NCBI GenBank assembly: GCA_900766745.1
Contig: CAAFWR010000118.1
Span: 1-15,483, forward strand
Direction of reading: 5' to 3'
Length of the DNA stretch: 15,483 nt
Source: Methanobacteriaceae archaeon
Lineage (GTDB): Archaea > Methanobacteriota > Methanobacteria > Methanobacteriales > Methanobacteriaceae
This document shows, in pieces, positions 1 to 7,535 of the stretch. The notes under the pieces were generated by a model. That model was given only the letters and a program-made list of their open reading frames with translations, was not told the DNA's origin and ran no database searches. Each line of letters starts with the position of its first letter. Within the stretch, counting starts at the first letter, position 1. The position numbers and the translations under genes are program-made.

Positions 1-28
1 AGCACCCCCATTTTGGAAACTGAAGTTT
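1..28. mobile_element. Terminal inverted repeat of an IS-like element (edge only)
   Basis: The first 28 bases match the reverse complement of 15410-15437 at 25 of 28 positions. There are 12 identical bases, a variable stretch (three mismatches in four bases), then 12 more identical bases. A long, non-AT-rich match with its variation in the middle fits the terminal inverted repeat of an insertion sequence. The element body would lie to the left, outside the window, with this as its right end. The length is close to the 29-bp repeats recalled for ISM1 of Methanobrevibacter smithii, but identity with that element is not shown. A shared regulatory element upstream of korD and of the aldo/keto reductase is the alternative. 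Confidence 0.4.
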
Positions 29-151
29 TAGAAAATTACTTTTTCGATTAAATTAGATATTATTTTTACTTCAATTGGTGATTTCTTTAAAAAAACAAAC
101 TATTTATTGCTAGCTACATATATTTTAATAACATTTTTAAATGTTTGGTAA

Positions 152-178
152 CATATATATAAATTAATAATTTATATA
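152..178 (+). promoter_or_regulatory. Probable promoter region of the kor-sucC operon
   Basis: An AT-only stretch with TATA-box-like runs (CATATATATAAATTAA at 152-167, TTTATATA at 171-178) lies just before korD. The first run is correctly placed for a transcript with a short leader. The second would give an almost leaderless start and is less likely. A GGGAGA ribosome site at 179-184 lies seven bases before the korD ATG. No operator-like palindrome was recognised between 29 and 150, which is otherwise featureless AT-rich DNA. Confidence 0.4.
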
Positions 179-190
179 GGGAGATTATAG

Positions 191-454
191 ATGATTTATA
201 TAGACGAAAATTTATGTAAAGGTTGTCATCTTTGTGTATACATGTGTTATCAAAATGTTTATGCAATATCTTCAGATGCCAATAAAAAAGGTGTTTTACT
301 TCCTTATGTGAAATTTGGAGATAGATGTACTAACTGCGGGGTCTGTGAAGTTGTTTGCCCTGATCAAGCTATTACTGTTAATGTTAATAAAAATTGGTGG
401 GTTGGTGAAGACACCAATTTTAATCCGAAATTTTCAACCAGTAAAGGAAAATAG
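191..454 (+). CDS. korD: 2-oxoglutarate:ferredoxin oxidoreductase, delta (ferredoxin) subunit
   Basis: This 87-residue protein is a two-cluster [4Fe-4S] ferredoxin that carries electrons between the catalytic subunits and soluble ferredoxin. Cluster motif 1 is C9-x2-C12-x2-C15-x3-C19, followed by Tyr rather than the usual Pro. Motif 2 is C46-x2-C49-x2-C52-x3-C56-Pro. The short C-terminal tail has a WWVGEDTNFNP stretch. Position, size and the order D-A-B-C with the next three genes identify it as the delta subunit of the 2-oxoacid oxidoreductase rather than a free ferredoxin. The assignment to 2-oxoglutarate (Kor), not pyruvate or 2-oxoisovalerate, rests mainly on the adjacent sucC. The stop codon overlaps the korA ribosome site. 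Confidence 0.9.
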   Translation: MIYIDENLCKGCHLCVYMCYQNVYAISSDANKKGVLLPYVKFGDRCTNCGVCEVVCPDQAITVNVNKNWWVGEDTNFNPKFSTSKGK

Positions 455-464
455 AGGTGTATTT

Positions 465-1595
465 ATGGCTGAAGAGTTTTTTATTCAAGGAAATGAGGCA
501 TGTGCAAAAGGTGCCTTAAAAGCAGGTTGTAGATTATTTGCAGGTTATCCAATTACACCTTCTACTGAAGTGGCTGAAACTTTAGCCCGTGAACTTCCTA
601 AGGTTGGGGGTTCATTTATTCAAATGGAAGATGAAATTGCTTCTGCTGGTGCTATTATTGGTGGTTCATGGGGTGGAACTAAGTCTATGACAGCTACATC
701 TGGACCGGGTTTATCTTTAATGCAGGAAAATATTGGATATGCATTTATTAGTGAAACTCCAATTGTTATTGTTGATGTTCAAAGAGGTTCTCCTTCAACA
801 GGTCAGCCTACGATGGCCGCTCAAGGAGATATGATGCAAGCTCGTTGGGGATCTCATGGGGATTATGAACCAATAGCTTTATCTCCTTCAAGTGTTCAGG
901 AATATTTTGATTTTACAATTAAAGCTTTTAATTTAGCTGAAGAGTATAGAACTCCTGTATTTATTTTAGCTGATGAAGTTGTAGGTCATATGAGGGAAAA
1001 AATCATTGTTGACGATGATATTGAAATTATTCCAAGAGTAATGCCTGAAAAAACTGACGATTATTTACCATTTAAAAATGTTGAAAATGGTACAAATCCA
1101 ATGCCTTCATTTGGTTCAGGTTTTGATATTCATGTAACTGGTTTAACTCACGATGAGAGAGGTTATCCTGACACCAATAATCCTGAAACTCATGAGGTTC
1201 TTGTTAAACGTCTTTGTAATAAAATTTTAAACAACAAGGATAAAATCTGTGATGTAGTATCTGAGGATTGTGATGATGCGGATATTGTCGTTATCTCTTA
1301 TGGTTCTCCTGTCAGATCTGTTGTAACGGCTGTTAGAGAAGCTCAAGAAGAAGGTAAAAAGGTAGGTTACATTAAAATAAATACTCCATGGCCTTTCCCA
1401 GATGCTCAGATTCAAGAGTTAACTAAAAGTGCAAAGGACGTTATAGTTGTTGAAATGAACTTAGGTCAGATGTATTATGAGGTAGAGCGTACAGTTAAAT
1501 GTCAAGCTAAAACTCATTTAATTGGTAAGATTGGTGGATTATTACCAACTCCTCACGAAATTTTAGCTAAAATTGAAGAAATAGGAGGAAACTAA
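465..1595 (+). CDS. korA: 2-oxoglutarate:ferredoxin oxidoreductase, alpha subunit
   Basis: A 376-residue alpha subunit of the thiamine-diphosphate 2-oxoacid:ferredoxin oxidoreductase. With KorB it forms the active site that carboxylates succinyl-CoA to 2-oxoglutarate (reversible, CoA- and ferredoxin-dependent, cytoplasmic). The family signature YPITPSTE lies at residues 28-35, followed by the conserved MEDEIASAGAIIGGSWGG and TSGPGLSLMQE segments and the TGLTHDERGYP stretch in the second half. The open frame extends upstream to 315, but there it runs inside korD. The ATG at 465 begins MAEEFFIQGN, the normal N-terminus, and has a GAGGTG ribosome site at 454-459. It is separated from korB by one base, so the subunits are surely co-transcribed. 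Confidence 0.93.
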   Translation: MAEEFFIQGNEACAKGALKAGCRLFAGYPITPSTEVAETLARELPKVGGSFIQMEDEIASAGAIIGGSWGGTKSMTATSGPGLSLMQENIGYAFISETPIVIVDVQRGSPSTGQPTMAAQGDMMQARWGSHGDYEPIALSPSSVQEYFDFTIKAFNLAEEYRTPVFILADEVVGHMREKIIVDDDIEIIPRVMPEKTDDYLPFKNVENGTNPMPSFGSGFDIHVTGLTHDERGYPDTNNPETHEVLVKRLCNKILNNKDKICDVVSEDCDDADIVVISYGSPVRSVVTAVREAQEEGKKVGYIKINTPWPFPDAQIQELTKSAKDVIVVEMNLGQMYYEVERTVKCQAKTHLIGKIGGLLPTPHEILAKIEEIGGN

Positions 1596-1596
1596 A

Positions 1597-2463
1597 ATGG
1601 CTGAAAGTAACCCAAATAAATTTATACCTTATTTAAGAGAAGACAGACTTCCCCATATTTTCTGTCCTGGTTGTGGAAATGGAAGTATTATGAACGCATT
1701 TCTTAAAGGTATGGAAAAAGCGGAAATGGACTTTGAGAATATAGCTATGGTTTCTGGTATTGGATGTTCTTCAAGAATTCCTGGGTATATGGAATGCGAT
1801 TCATTACATACAACTCATGGAAGAGCATTAAGCTTTGCAACTGGATTAAAAGTTTCAAATCCTGATTTGGATGTTGTCGTATTTTCTGGTGACGGAGATG
1901 CTGCATCTATTGGTGGAAATCATTTGATTCATGCAGCTCGTAAAAACATAAATCTTACCATGATTTGTATTAATAACAATATTTATGGTATGACTGGAGG
2001 TCAAATAAGCCCTACTTCACCAAAAGGAAGTGTCGGTACCACTGCACCTTACGGAACTGAAGATTATCCATTTAAACTAGCTGAACTTGTAGCAACTGCT
2101 GGTGCATCTTACTCTGCAAGATGGACTACAATCCAAGTGGATAATTTAGTGGGATCAATTAAAAAAGCTCTTAAGAATTCTGGGTTTAGTTTTGTTGAAG
2201 TTGTTTCACAATGTCCAACTTATTATGGTCGTAAAAACAAAGCTCGTACTCCGACAGCTATGGCTGTTAACATGAAAGTAAATACTGTCTTCAAATCCAA
2301 AGCTGATAGGATGCGTGAAAAAGACCTTGAAGGCAAAATTGTAGTTGGAGAATTTGCAGACAAGCAAAGAGCAGAATATACTGACAATATTCAAAAATTA
2401 AGTGAAGCTAAATCCGGTGGAAGAACACTTATTAATTCTGCATACAGGGAGTGTTTAGAATGA
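1597..2463 (+). CDS. korB: 2-oxoglutarate:ferredoxin oxidoreductase, beta subunit (TPP-binding)
   Basis: A 288-residue beta subunit that binds thiamine diphosphate and a [4Fe-4S] cluster. The N-terminal FCPGCGNG (C23, C26) and the GIGCSSR cysteine (C57) supply cluster ligands typical of the family. The TPP/Mg motif starts at GDGD (98-101) and ends with INNNIYGMTGGQ (125-136). Length is normal for archaeal KorB. A strong AGGAGG ribosome site at 1583-1588 inside the end of korA supports the ATG at 1597. The gene ends in an ATGA overlap with korC. Confidence 0.93.
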   Translation: MAESNPNKFIPYLREDRLPHIFCPGCGNGSIMNAFLKGMEKAEMDFENIAMVSGIGCSSRIPGYMECDSLHTTHGRALSFATGLKVSNPDLDVVVFSGDGDAASIGGNHLIHAARKNINLTMICINNNIYGMTGGQISPTSPKGSVGTTAPYGTEDYPFKLAELVATAGASYSARWTTIQVDNLVGSIKKALKNSGFSFVEVVSQCPTYYGRKNKARTPTAMAVNMKVNTVFKSKADRMREKDLEGKIVVGEFADKQRAEYTDNIQKLSEAKSGGRTLINSAYRECLE

Positions 2464-3005
2464 GAACAGAAATAAGAATTGGTGGATTTGGAGGTCAAGG
2501 AGTTATTATGGCAGGTATCATTATTGGTAAAGCTGCATCCCTTTTTGATGAGAATGAAGCCGTTCAAACCCAATCTTATGGTCCTGAAGCTCGTGGTGGA
2601 GCATCAAAATGTGAAGTTGTTATAAGTGACGAAATAATTGACTACCCAAAAGTACAAAGCCCAGATATATTGGTAGCTATGTCAAATGAAGCTTTGATTA
2701 AATATATAGTTGATTTAAAAGATAATGGGACTTTGATTGTAGATCCTGGAACAACTGACGTTGAGGATGTTCGTGAATACATTGACACTCACAATATTAA
2801 AGTTTATGAAGCTCCTGCAACCAAAACAGCAGTAGATGATATTGGTCTTAAAATTGTAGCTAATATTGTTATGGTTGGAGCTATTACAAAAATTACTGAA
2901 ATTATATCTGTTGATGCAGCTAAAGAGGCAATTTTAGACAGCGTTCCTCCTGGAACTGAAGAAAAAAACATCAAAGCATTTGAAGCAGGATATGATTTAA
3001 TATAA
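2460..3005 (+). CDS. korC: 2-oxoglutarate:ferredoxin oxidoreductase, gamma subunit
   Basis: A 181-residue gamma subunit of the Kor complex. It begins with the glycine-rich GGFGGQGVIMAG (residues 8-19) and contains QSYGPEARGGASKCEVVIS, both typical of the 2-oxoacid:ferredoxin oxidoreductase gamma domain, and ends with the usual EKNIKAFEAGYDL-type tail. An in-frame GTG at 2451 exists, but the AGGGAG ribosome site (2446-2451) overlaps it. The ATG at 2460 has proper spacing and overlaps the korB stop by four bases, so it is preferred. Translational coupling to korB is likely. Confidence 0.92.
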   Translation: MRTEIRIGGFGGQGVIMAGIIIGKAASLFDENEAVQTQSYGPEARGGASKCEVVISDEIIDYPKVQSPDILVAMSNEALIKYIVDLKDNGTLIVDPGTTDVEDVREYIDTHNIKVYEAPATKTAVDDIGLKIVANIVMVGAITKITEIISVDAAKEAILDSVPPGTEEKNIKAFEAGYDLI

Positions 3006-3017
3006 GGAGGTATTACC

Positions 3018-4124
3018 GTGAAGTTTTTTGAACATGTAGCTAAAGGAATTTTTAAAAAGGAAGGGCTCAACGTTTTGGAAGGTCATGTTGCATATTCTCC
3101 AGAAGAAGCTACATCTGTTGTATCTGAAATGGGTGAACCGGTAGCCATTAAAGCACAGGTTCTTGTTGGAGGTCGTGGAAAAGCTGGTGGTGTAAAATTT
3201 GCAGATGATCCTGGTGAAGCCTTCAAAGTAGCTGATGAAATTCTTGGAATGGAAATTAAAGGAGAAAAAGTCAAACATCTTTTAATAGAACAAAAGGCAG
3301 ATATCTTAAAAGAGTTTTTCATTAGTGTTTCCATAGATAGGGCAGCTAAAAGGCCTGTCATCATGGCAAGCTGTGAAGGTGGAATGGAAATTGAAAATTT
3401 GGCTAAAACTAATCCTGAAAAGATTATAAAATACTGTCCTGACCCTTTACATGAATTTTTACCATATGAGGCACGTGAAGTAGCCCGTAAGATGGGAGTA
3501 AGCTCAGATTTGATTTCACCTATCGGTGATGTTATTTGGAAACTTTACAATATCTTCGAGAAATACGATGCGGAAATAGCTGAAATTAATCCATTGGTTC
3601 TAACTCCTGAAGGTTTAATAGCTGCTGATGCAAAGCTTGAAGTTGAAAACGATTCATTATTCAGGCATCAGGACTTAGTTGAGCTATTACGTTACAAGAA
3701 AAAAGCTGTTGATTTTGTAAAGCTTGACGGAGACATTGCAGTTATCGGAAACGGTGCAGGTTTGACTCTTACAGGTATGGATATGATTAAGCTTAACGGC
3801 GGAGAACCGGCTACCTTTTTAGACATTGGTGGTGGGGCAGCTGACCAGACAATCATGCAGGCTTTAAACATGGTATTGAACTATGATCCTGTTAAAGTTA
3901 TATTTTTAAATGTTTTAGGTGGTATTACAAAAGCTGATGATGTTGCTCGAGGAGTAATAAAAGCTTTGGAGAAATCTAAACGTAAAGTAGATATTGTCAT
4001 CAGATTAACAGGTACAAATGAGGAAGAAGGTCAAAGGCTTTTGGAAGAAGCTGGAATTCCTTATGAAGTATCTATGGAAGAAGCCGCTAAAAAAGCTGTT
4101 GAATTACGTAATAGTTTAGCATAA
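3018..4124 (+). CDS. sucC: Succinate-CoA ligase (ADP-forming), beta subunit
   Basis: The 368-residue beta subunit of succinyl-CoA synthetase, an ATP-grasp enzyme that with SucD forms succinyl-CoA from succinate, CoA and ATP. Visible family landmarks are GGRGKAGG (51-58), EINPLVL (189-195), DAKLEVEND with the RHQDL segment (204-220), GNGAGLTLTG (244-253), LDIGGGA (268-274) and the GGIT loop (301-304). The start is a GTG with a strong AAGGAGG site at 3004-3010, 12 bases after korC. Its place directly behind korDABC shows that its product feeds Kor in the incomplete reductive TCA pathway to 2-oxoglutarate. The alpha subunit sucD is not in the window, as is common when the two are encoded apart. 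Confidence 0.93.
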   Translation: MKFFEHVAKGIFKKEGLNVLEGHVAYSPEEATSVVSEMGEPVAIKAQVLVGGRGKAGGVKFADDPGEAFKVADEILGMEIKGEKVKHLLIEQKADILKEFFISVSIDRAAKRPVIMASCEGGMEIENLAKTNPEKIIKYCPDPLHEFLPYEAREVARKMGVSSDLISPIGDVIWKLYNIFEKYDAEIAEINPLVLTPEGLIAADAKLEVENDSLFRHQDLVELLRYKKKAVDFVKLDGDIAVIGNGAGLTLTGMDMIKLNGGEPATFLDIGGGAADQTIMQALNMVLNYDPVKVIFLNVLGGITKADDVARGVIKALEKSKRKVDIVIRLTGTNEEEGQRLLEEAGIPYEVSMEEAAKKAVELRNSLA

Positions 4125-4133
4125 TTGTTTAAT

Positions 4134-4796
4134 ATGAAATTTATCGCTATTTGTGGCAGTAACCGTCAGAATGGAAACACTACAGAGTTACTTAATGCTG
4201 CCCTAGATGGAGTTAAAGAAGTCATTCCTGAAGCTGAAACAGAATTTATAAACCTTTATGATGTTCCTTTCAATGGATGTAAAAGCTGTTTTGCATGCAA
4301 AAAGATAAATGGAAGACATTACGGAAAATGCGTTTATAATGATGATTTTAAACCTATTCTTGAAAGGATAGTTGACGCCGATGGTCTGATTTTAGGTTCT
4401 CCAATCTATTTCGGTGATGTAAGTGGAAACATGCGTTGTCTTTTAGAAAGACTTCTCTTTCCATTTGTGGTTTATGAGATTGGAGCAGAAAGTTTAGCTC
4501 CAAAAAGAATGCCTGTCGGTTTTATCTACACAATGAACGTACCTAAAGATGCATTTAAACAGGTAGGGTATGATAGGATACTTTCAAATAACAGTATTTT
4601 TTTAGAAAGAGTATTTAGAAAGCCTTATGAGTTATGTGTTTTTGACACTTACCAGTTCTCTGATTACTCCAAATACAAATCAGATAGATTTGATGAAAAA
4701 CATAAACGGGAAGTTCGTGAAACTCAGTTTCCTAAAGATTTAAATGCAGCTTTTGAATTAGGGTCTAAAATAGCTAGAGATGCATTACTCAAGTAG
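4134..4796 (+). CDS. Flavodoxin-fold NAD(P)H-dependent FMN reductase / iron-sulfur flavoprotein-like
   Basis: A 220-residue flavoprotein. GSNRQNGNT (8-16) is the FMN-phosphate loop of the NADPH-dependent FMN reductase superfamily, and GLILGSPIYFGDVSGNM is the second flavin-contact segment. A cysteine cluster C49-x2-C52-x2-C55-x10-C66 resembles the compact motif of iron-sulfur flavoproteins (Isf), although the last spacer is longer than in classical Isf; whether it binds a cluster cannot be told. The partner is unknown; electron transfer between ferredoxin or nicotinamide and an acceptor is plausible. The ATG at 4134 begins MKFIAICGSN; a TTG at 4125 is less likely. No ribosome site is evident, and translation may depend on sucC, nine bases upstream. 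Its 3' end overlaps the opposing taw1 gene by 12 bases. Confidence 0.8.
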   Translation: MKFIAICGSNRQNGNTTELLNAALDGVKEVIPEAETEFINLYDVPFNGCKSCFACKKINGRHYGKCVYNDDFKPILERIVDADGLILGSPIYFGDVSGNMRCLLERLLFPFVVYEIGAESLAPKRMPVGFIYTMNVPKDAFKQVGYDRILSNNSIFLERVFRKPYELCVFDTYQFSDYSKYKSDRFDEKHKREVRETQFPKDLNAAFELGSKIARDALLK

Positions 4797-5699
4797 TACG
4801 ACTCTGCTTATTTCTGACTCATTTACTATTTTTTTATTGCAGTACTTACTAATTTCTTCTGCAAAGACAACTACTTCGTCAAATGTTGGCATATTAGCTA
4901 ATGTAAGTCTTTCTCTTGATGAACCTACACACATATAAGCTTTAATTTCAACAAAATCAGGGTCAGCTTTTTCAATCAGTTTAGCATAACCTTCAGGATT
5001 TTCCATATTCCTCCCTTTAACAAGGGTTGTTCTTATACATGTTCTTGAGTTAAAGGTAGAGAGTGTTTCAAGAGATTCGTTTAAATTTTCCCAACCATCA
5101 TTTATTTTAGGGTTGCAAAGACTTTCATATGATTTCTTTGAAGGAGCATCTAAAGAAAGATAAAGCTGATATGGGTCAGCATTTAGGTTTTTTAATTTGT
5201 CCACACACTGGCCATTACTTACAACAAAAGTAGTGAAATTACGGCGATTGAACTCAGCTATCAGCTCATCAATTTCAGGATACATCATAGGCTCACCAGC
5301 AAGAGAGATGGCTGCATTGGTAGGTGTTTTGGATTCTTCTAGTTTTCTTTTATTTGCATTGGCATTACCACCAAAACCACATAAAAGATTGTTTTGAGCT
5401 TTAATGGCCTCATCGATTATGGTTTTCGGATCATCATAATCTCCAATCCATTCAGTTTCAGTATAACTTAAATCTCTCCAACAAAATTCACACTCCTGCT
5501 GGCAGCTACTTACAGAAGGTGACATCTGAAGGCATCTGTGGCTTTCAATACCATAAAACTTCTCCTTGTAGCAAACTCCCCTATCGAGAATGCTCTGTTT
5601 TGTCCAGTGACAAATTTTAGCAGCTGCATGGCCATGGTTGCCTACAAAACGATAACCGCTTTTTTCCAGTTTTTGTTGTTGCTCTTTATTTAATGACAT
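4785..5699 (-). CDS. taw1: 4-demethylwyosine synthase (radical SAM, tRNA-Phe modification)
   Basis: A 304-residue archaeal Taw1/TYW1 enzyme. It condenses N1-methylguanosine-37 of tRNA-Phe with pyruvate to form the tricyclic 4-demethylwyosine. The radical SAM motif is C66-x3-C70-x2-C73 followed by W. The second cluster ligands of this family appear as C30, C43 and C56 with the usual spacing of about 13 residues. LAGEPMMYPEID, SNGQ and LYLSLDAP are further conserved segments. Length matches archaeal Taw1, which lacks the flavodoxin domain of the eukaryotic enzyme. It is convergent with the FMN reductase gene, and the two coding regions overlap by 12 bases. Confidence 0.93.
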   Translation of the reverse strand: MSLNKEQQQKLEKSGYRFVGNHGHAAAKICHWTKQSILDRGVCYKEKFYGIESHRCLQMSPSVSSCQQECEFCWRDLSYTETEWIGDYDDPKTIIDEAIKAQNNLLCGFGGNANANKRKLEESKTPTNAAISLAGEPMMYPEIDELIAEFNRRNFTTFVVSNGQCVDKLKNLNADPYQLYLSLDAPSKKSYESLCNPKINDGWENLNESLETLSTFNSRTCIRTTLVKGRNMENPEGYAKLIEKADPDFVEIKAYMCVGSSRERLTLANMPTFDEVVVFAEEISKYCNKKIVNESEISRVVLLE

Positions 5700-5726
5700 A
5701 ATTAATATTATTTAAGAATTTCAATT

Positions 5727-5756
5727 GATTTAAATATTTGGAGATAGCTTAGCTAT
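5727..5756 (-). promoter_or_regulatory. Probable taw1 promoter with adjoining palindrome
   Basis: On the minus strand a TATA-like CCAAATATTTAAATC (5741 down to 5727) lies about 28-42 bases before the taw1 ATG, which implies a very short leader. Immediately upstream is a perfect odd palindrome, ATAGCT-T-AGCTAT (5744-5756), where a BRE or a regulator would bind. Its role is unknown, and in AT-rich DNA a 6+6 palindrome can occur by chance. Confidence 0.35.
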
Positions 5757-5826
5757 TTTCATTTGGTGATAGATGGATTATTAGATAAGTTAATAATAAG
5801 ACTTTAATTACACTAGATGGCTATGT

Positions 5827-5922
5827 GAAAATTTTCAGAATTGAAAATAAAAAATACATAACAGGTTAATTCTGATTAACAATATAATCTGAAAAATAAT
5901 TATTATCCTAAAGTTTATATAA
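5827..5922 (+). promoter_or_regulatory. Upstream region and TATA box of the toxin-antitoxin pair
   Basis: TTTATATAA at 5914-5922 is a good archaeal TATA box about 50 bases before the antitoxin ATG, predicting a leader of about 25 bases. Upstream lie short inverted repeats: GAAAATTTTC (5827-5836), overlapping ATTTTC/GAAAAT (5831-5848), and GTTAAT-TCTG-ATTAAC (5865-5880). Antitoxins commonly bind palindromes near their own promoter, so these are candidate operators, but this is inference. The rest of the gap between taw1 and the antitoxin holds no recognisable gene. Confidence 0.4.
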
Positions 5923-5970
5923 TTCCGAAAACAGAGTTTAATCCAGATAGATTCTATGAGATGATTCATT

Positions 5971-6210
5971 ATGGTTATGGTTAATTCTAAAATGTATGGA
6001 AATGACGAATTACACATTCCTAAAATCATAAAAAAAAATTTTAAGCCTTTTGAGCTTGATGAAAATACCATATTTGAGTGGACTATCCAAGACGATAAAA
6101 TAATATTAAAACCAAGAAAAAAAATTGAATTAGAAGATGTTGTTGGAATTATAAGTGACGATTCTGATGAAGAATTTGATATAGATGCATTGGTGTATTT
6201 AAATGAGTAA
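5971..6210 (+). CDS. AbrB/MazE-type antitoxin
   Basis: A 79-residue protein whose first half matches the swapped-hairpin AbrB fold: a basic start, ELHIPKIIKKNF (where many relatives have ITIPKEIRxKLG), then FELDENTIFEWTIQDDKIILKPRKK, like the GDKVEFxxxDDKIVLKPRKK of VapB/AbrB antitoxins. The acidic C-terminal half (about residues 53-79) would be the toxin-binding tail. The SD-like GAGATGAT (5958-5965) places the start at the ATG at 5971; an ATG two codons later is possible. The last codons overlap the toxin gene by eight bases, the usual coupling in such modules. It should neutralise the PIN toxin and repress its own promoter. Confidence 0.8.
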   Translation: MVMVNSKMYGNDELHIPKIIKKNFKPFELDENTIFEWTIQDDKIILKPRKKIELEDVVGIISDDSDEEFDIDALVYLNE

Positions 6211-6625
6211 GATTTTCATTGATTCATCAATATTAGTACCATTATTTTGGAAAGAACATCCGAATCATAATAAAGTTGCTAAACACCTGTCCATTATAAA
6301 GAATAATGAATGCTATATGAGCAATGGCATTTTATCTGAAGTAATGACTGTATTGGGCATGAAAACTAAGAATATAGATTTAGTAAAAATAGTTTATGAT
6401 TATCTTCAGGATAATTTTAAAATATTAAATGAATATGAAATCAATGATTTTAATTTTAAAGTTTTTTCAGTTTTCCAGAAATATAATAAAAATGCTTTTA
6501 AAGTTAGTTTCATTGATTGTTCTAGTGTTGTTATTGTTGATGAATATGGTTTGGATAATGTCATGTCTTTAGATAAAGATTTTAAAAGATTTGAAGAAAT
6601 TGATTTAGTAAAACTTGAGGATTGA
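6203..6625 (+). CDS. vapC: PIN-domain ribonuclease toxin (VapC-like)
   Basis: A 140-residue PIN-domain protein, the likely toxin of the pair. The acidic metal-binding residues are where the family has them: D7 in FIDSS, E46 in LSEV, D105 in FIDCSS and D124 in SLDKDF. VapC toxins cut tRNA or rRNA when free of antitoxin; the target here is unknown. The ATG lies inside the antitoxin's end (eight-base overlap). All catalytic acids are present, so it is probably active. The archaeal PIN family is large, and a non-toxin nuclease role cannot be excluded, but the linked AbrB-like gene argues for a toxin-antitoxin module. Confidence 0.82.
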   Translation: MSKIFIDSSILVPLFWKEHPNHNKVAKHLSIIKNNECYMSNGILSEVMTVLGMKTKNIDLVKIVYDYLQDNFKILNEYEINDFNFKVFSVFQKYNKNAFKVSFIDCSSVVIVDEYGLDNVMSLDKDFKRFEEIDLVKLED

Positions 6626-6742
6626 TTTTTCTAAATGGAGATATAAAATTAAGATAATCTTTATTTAATGGGAGTATAGGACATTTTAGAAACCTCTTTA
6701 AATAATTATGCACTATGTAATAAACTAATTCGATGTGATGAA

Positions 6743-7477
6743 ATGACTGACGCATTTTTTGAAGAAAAATTGAATGAGTTAAAACACATTAGTGATGAAT
6801 ATATTGATCATGTAATGGATACAGTAGATGATGATTCTGATGATTTGTTAAATTGGGATATTTTATGTTGGGAATTTCATAACTTAGGAATGATTTCTGA
6901 TGCTTTAGAAATTATTGACCATGCTATTGAGATCAATCATGAAGTTTCTGAATTTTGGACAACTAAAGGAGTTATATTATTTGATTTGATTGATATTGGC
7001 GGAGCTATTGAATGTTTTAAAACTTCTTTGAAATTAAATCCTACTGAGAGTGTAGTGTGGGAATATTTGTCTCTTGCTCTTAATCTAGTGGGCGAATATC
7101 CTGTAGCTTTAGATGCTATTAATAAAGCTATCGAAATCAATCCAAAAGATTCGAAGTTCTTGTTTTATAAAGGGGAAAATCTCCTTGACATGAACAGGTT
7201 TCAAGAAGCTGTAGAATCTATTAATACAGGACTGGAATTAGATCCTGGAGATTATGATGCATGGTGCAAATTAGTATATTCCTATTATGGCATGGGTGAC
7301 TATGAGAATGCATTGGATACAGCCAATTACATTCTTAAATTAGAGCCAGATGATTCTGTAATGTTGAAATTTAAATCAATAATACTTAGTGATATGGAAA
7401 AGTCAGGTGAACAAAGTTATGATGTGCTCTTGAAAGGAAAAACATATAGAGATAGTACTTTAGATGATTTTAAATAG
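6743..7477 (+). CDS. TPR repeat protein, first of a tandem pair
   Basis: A 244-residue, acidic, soluble protein with about five tetratricopeptide repeats between residues 35 and 205 (for example VALDAINKAIEINPKDSK and ENALDTANYILKLEPDDS). There is no signal peptide or membrane segment. The head, about residues 1-34, and the tail ending DSTLDDFK are shared with the next gene. SD-like GATGTGAT (6732-6739) supports the ATG at 6743. TPR domains bind other proteins, and the partner is unknown. The preceding gap (6626-6742) holds TATA-like runs such as CTTTAAATAAT near 6705 but no clear gene, so the pair may be transcribed separately from the toxin operon. The exact repeat count is approximate. Confidence 0.82.
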   Translation: MTDAFFEEKLNELKHISDEYIDHVMDTVDDDSDDLLNWDILCWEFHNLGMISDALEIIDHAIEINHEVSEFWTTKGVILFDLIDIGGAIECFKTSLKLNPTESVVWEYLSLALNLVGEYPVALDAINKAIEINPKDSKFLFYKGENLLDMNRFQEAVESINTGLELDPGDYDAWCKLVYSYYGMGDYENALDTANYILKLEPDDSVMLKFKSIILSDMEKSGEQSYDVLLKGKTYRDSTLDDFK

Positions 7478-7535
7478 TTCTCGAACCTATCGGAGTAATA
7501 ACTTACTATCTAATAAACTAATCGGATATGATAAA

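Noticed and set aside
4180..4335. Unusual iron-sulfur flavoprotein motif in the FMN reductase
   Set aside because: The C-x2-C-x2-C-x10-C arrangement seemed a variant of Isf, but similar spacing is common in flavodoxin-family reductases of anaerobes, so it was not listed as novel.
5835..6071. Minus-strand 78-codon frame over the antitoxin start
   Set aside because: Hydrophobic, low-complexity translation antisense to a well-supported gene; a shadow of AT-rich DNA.
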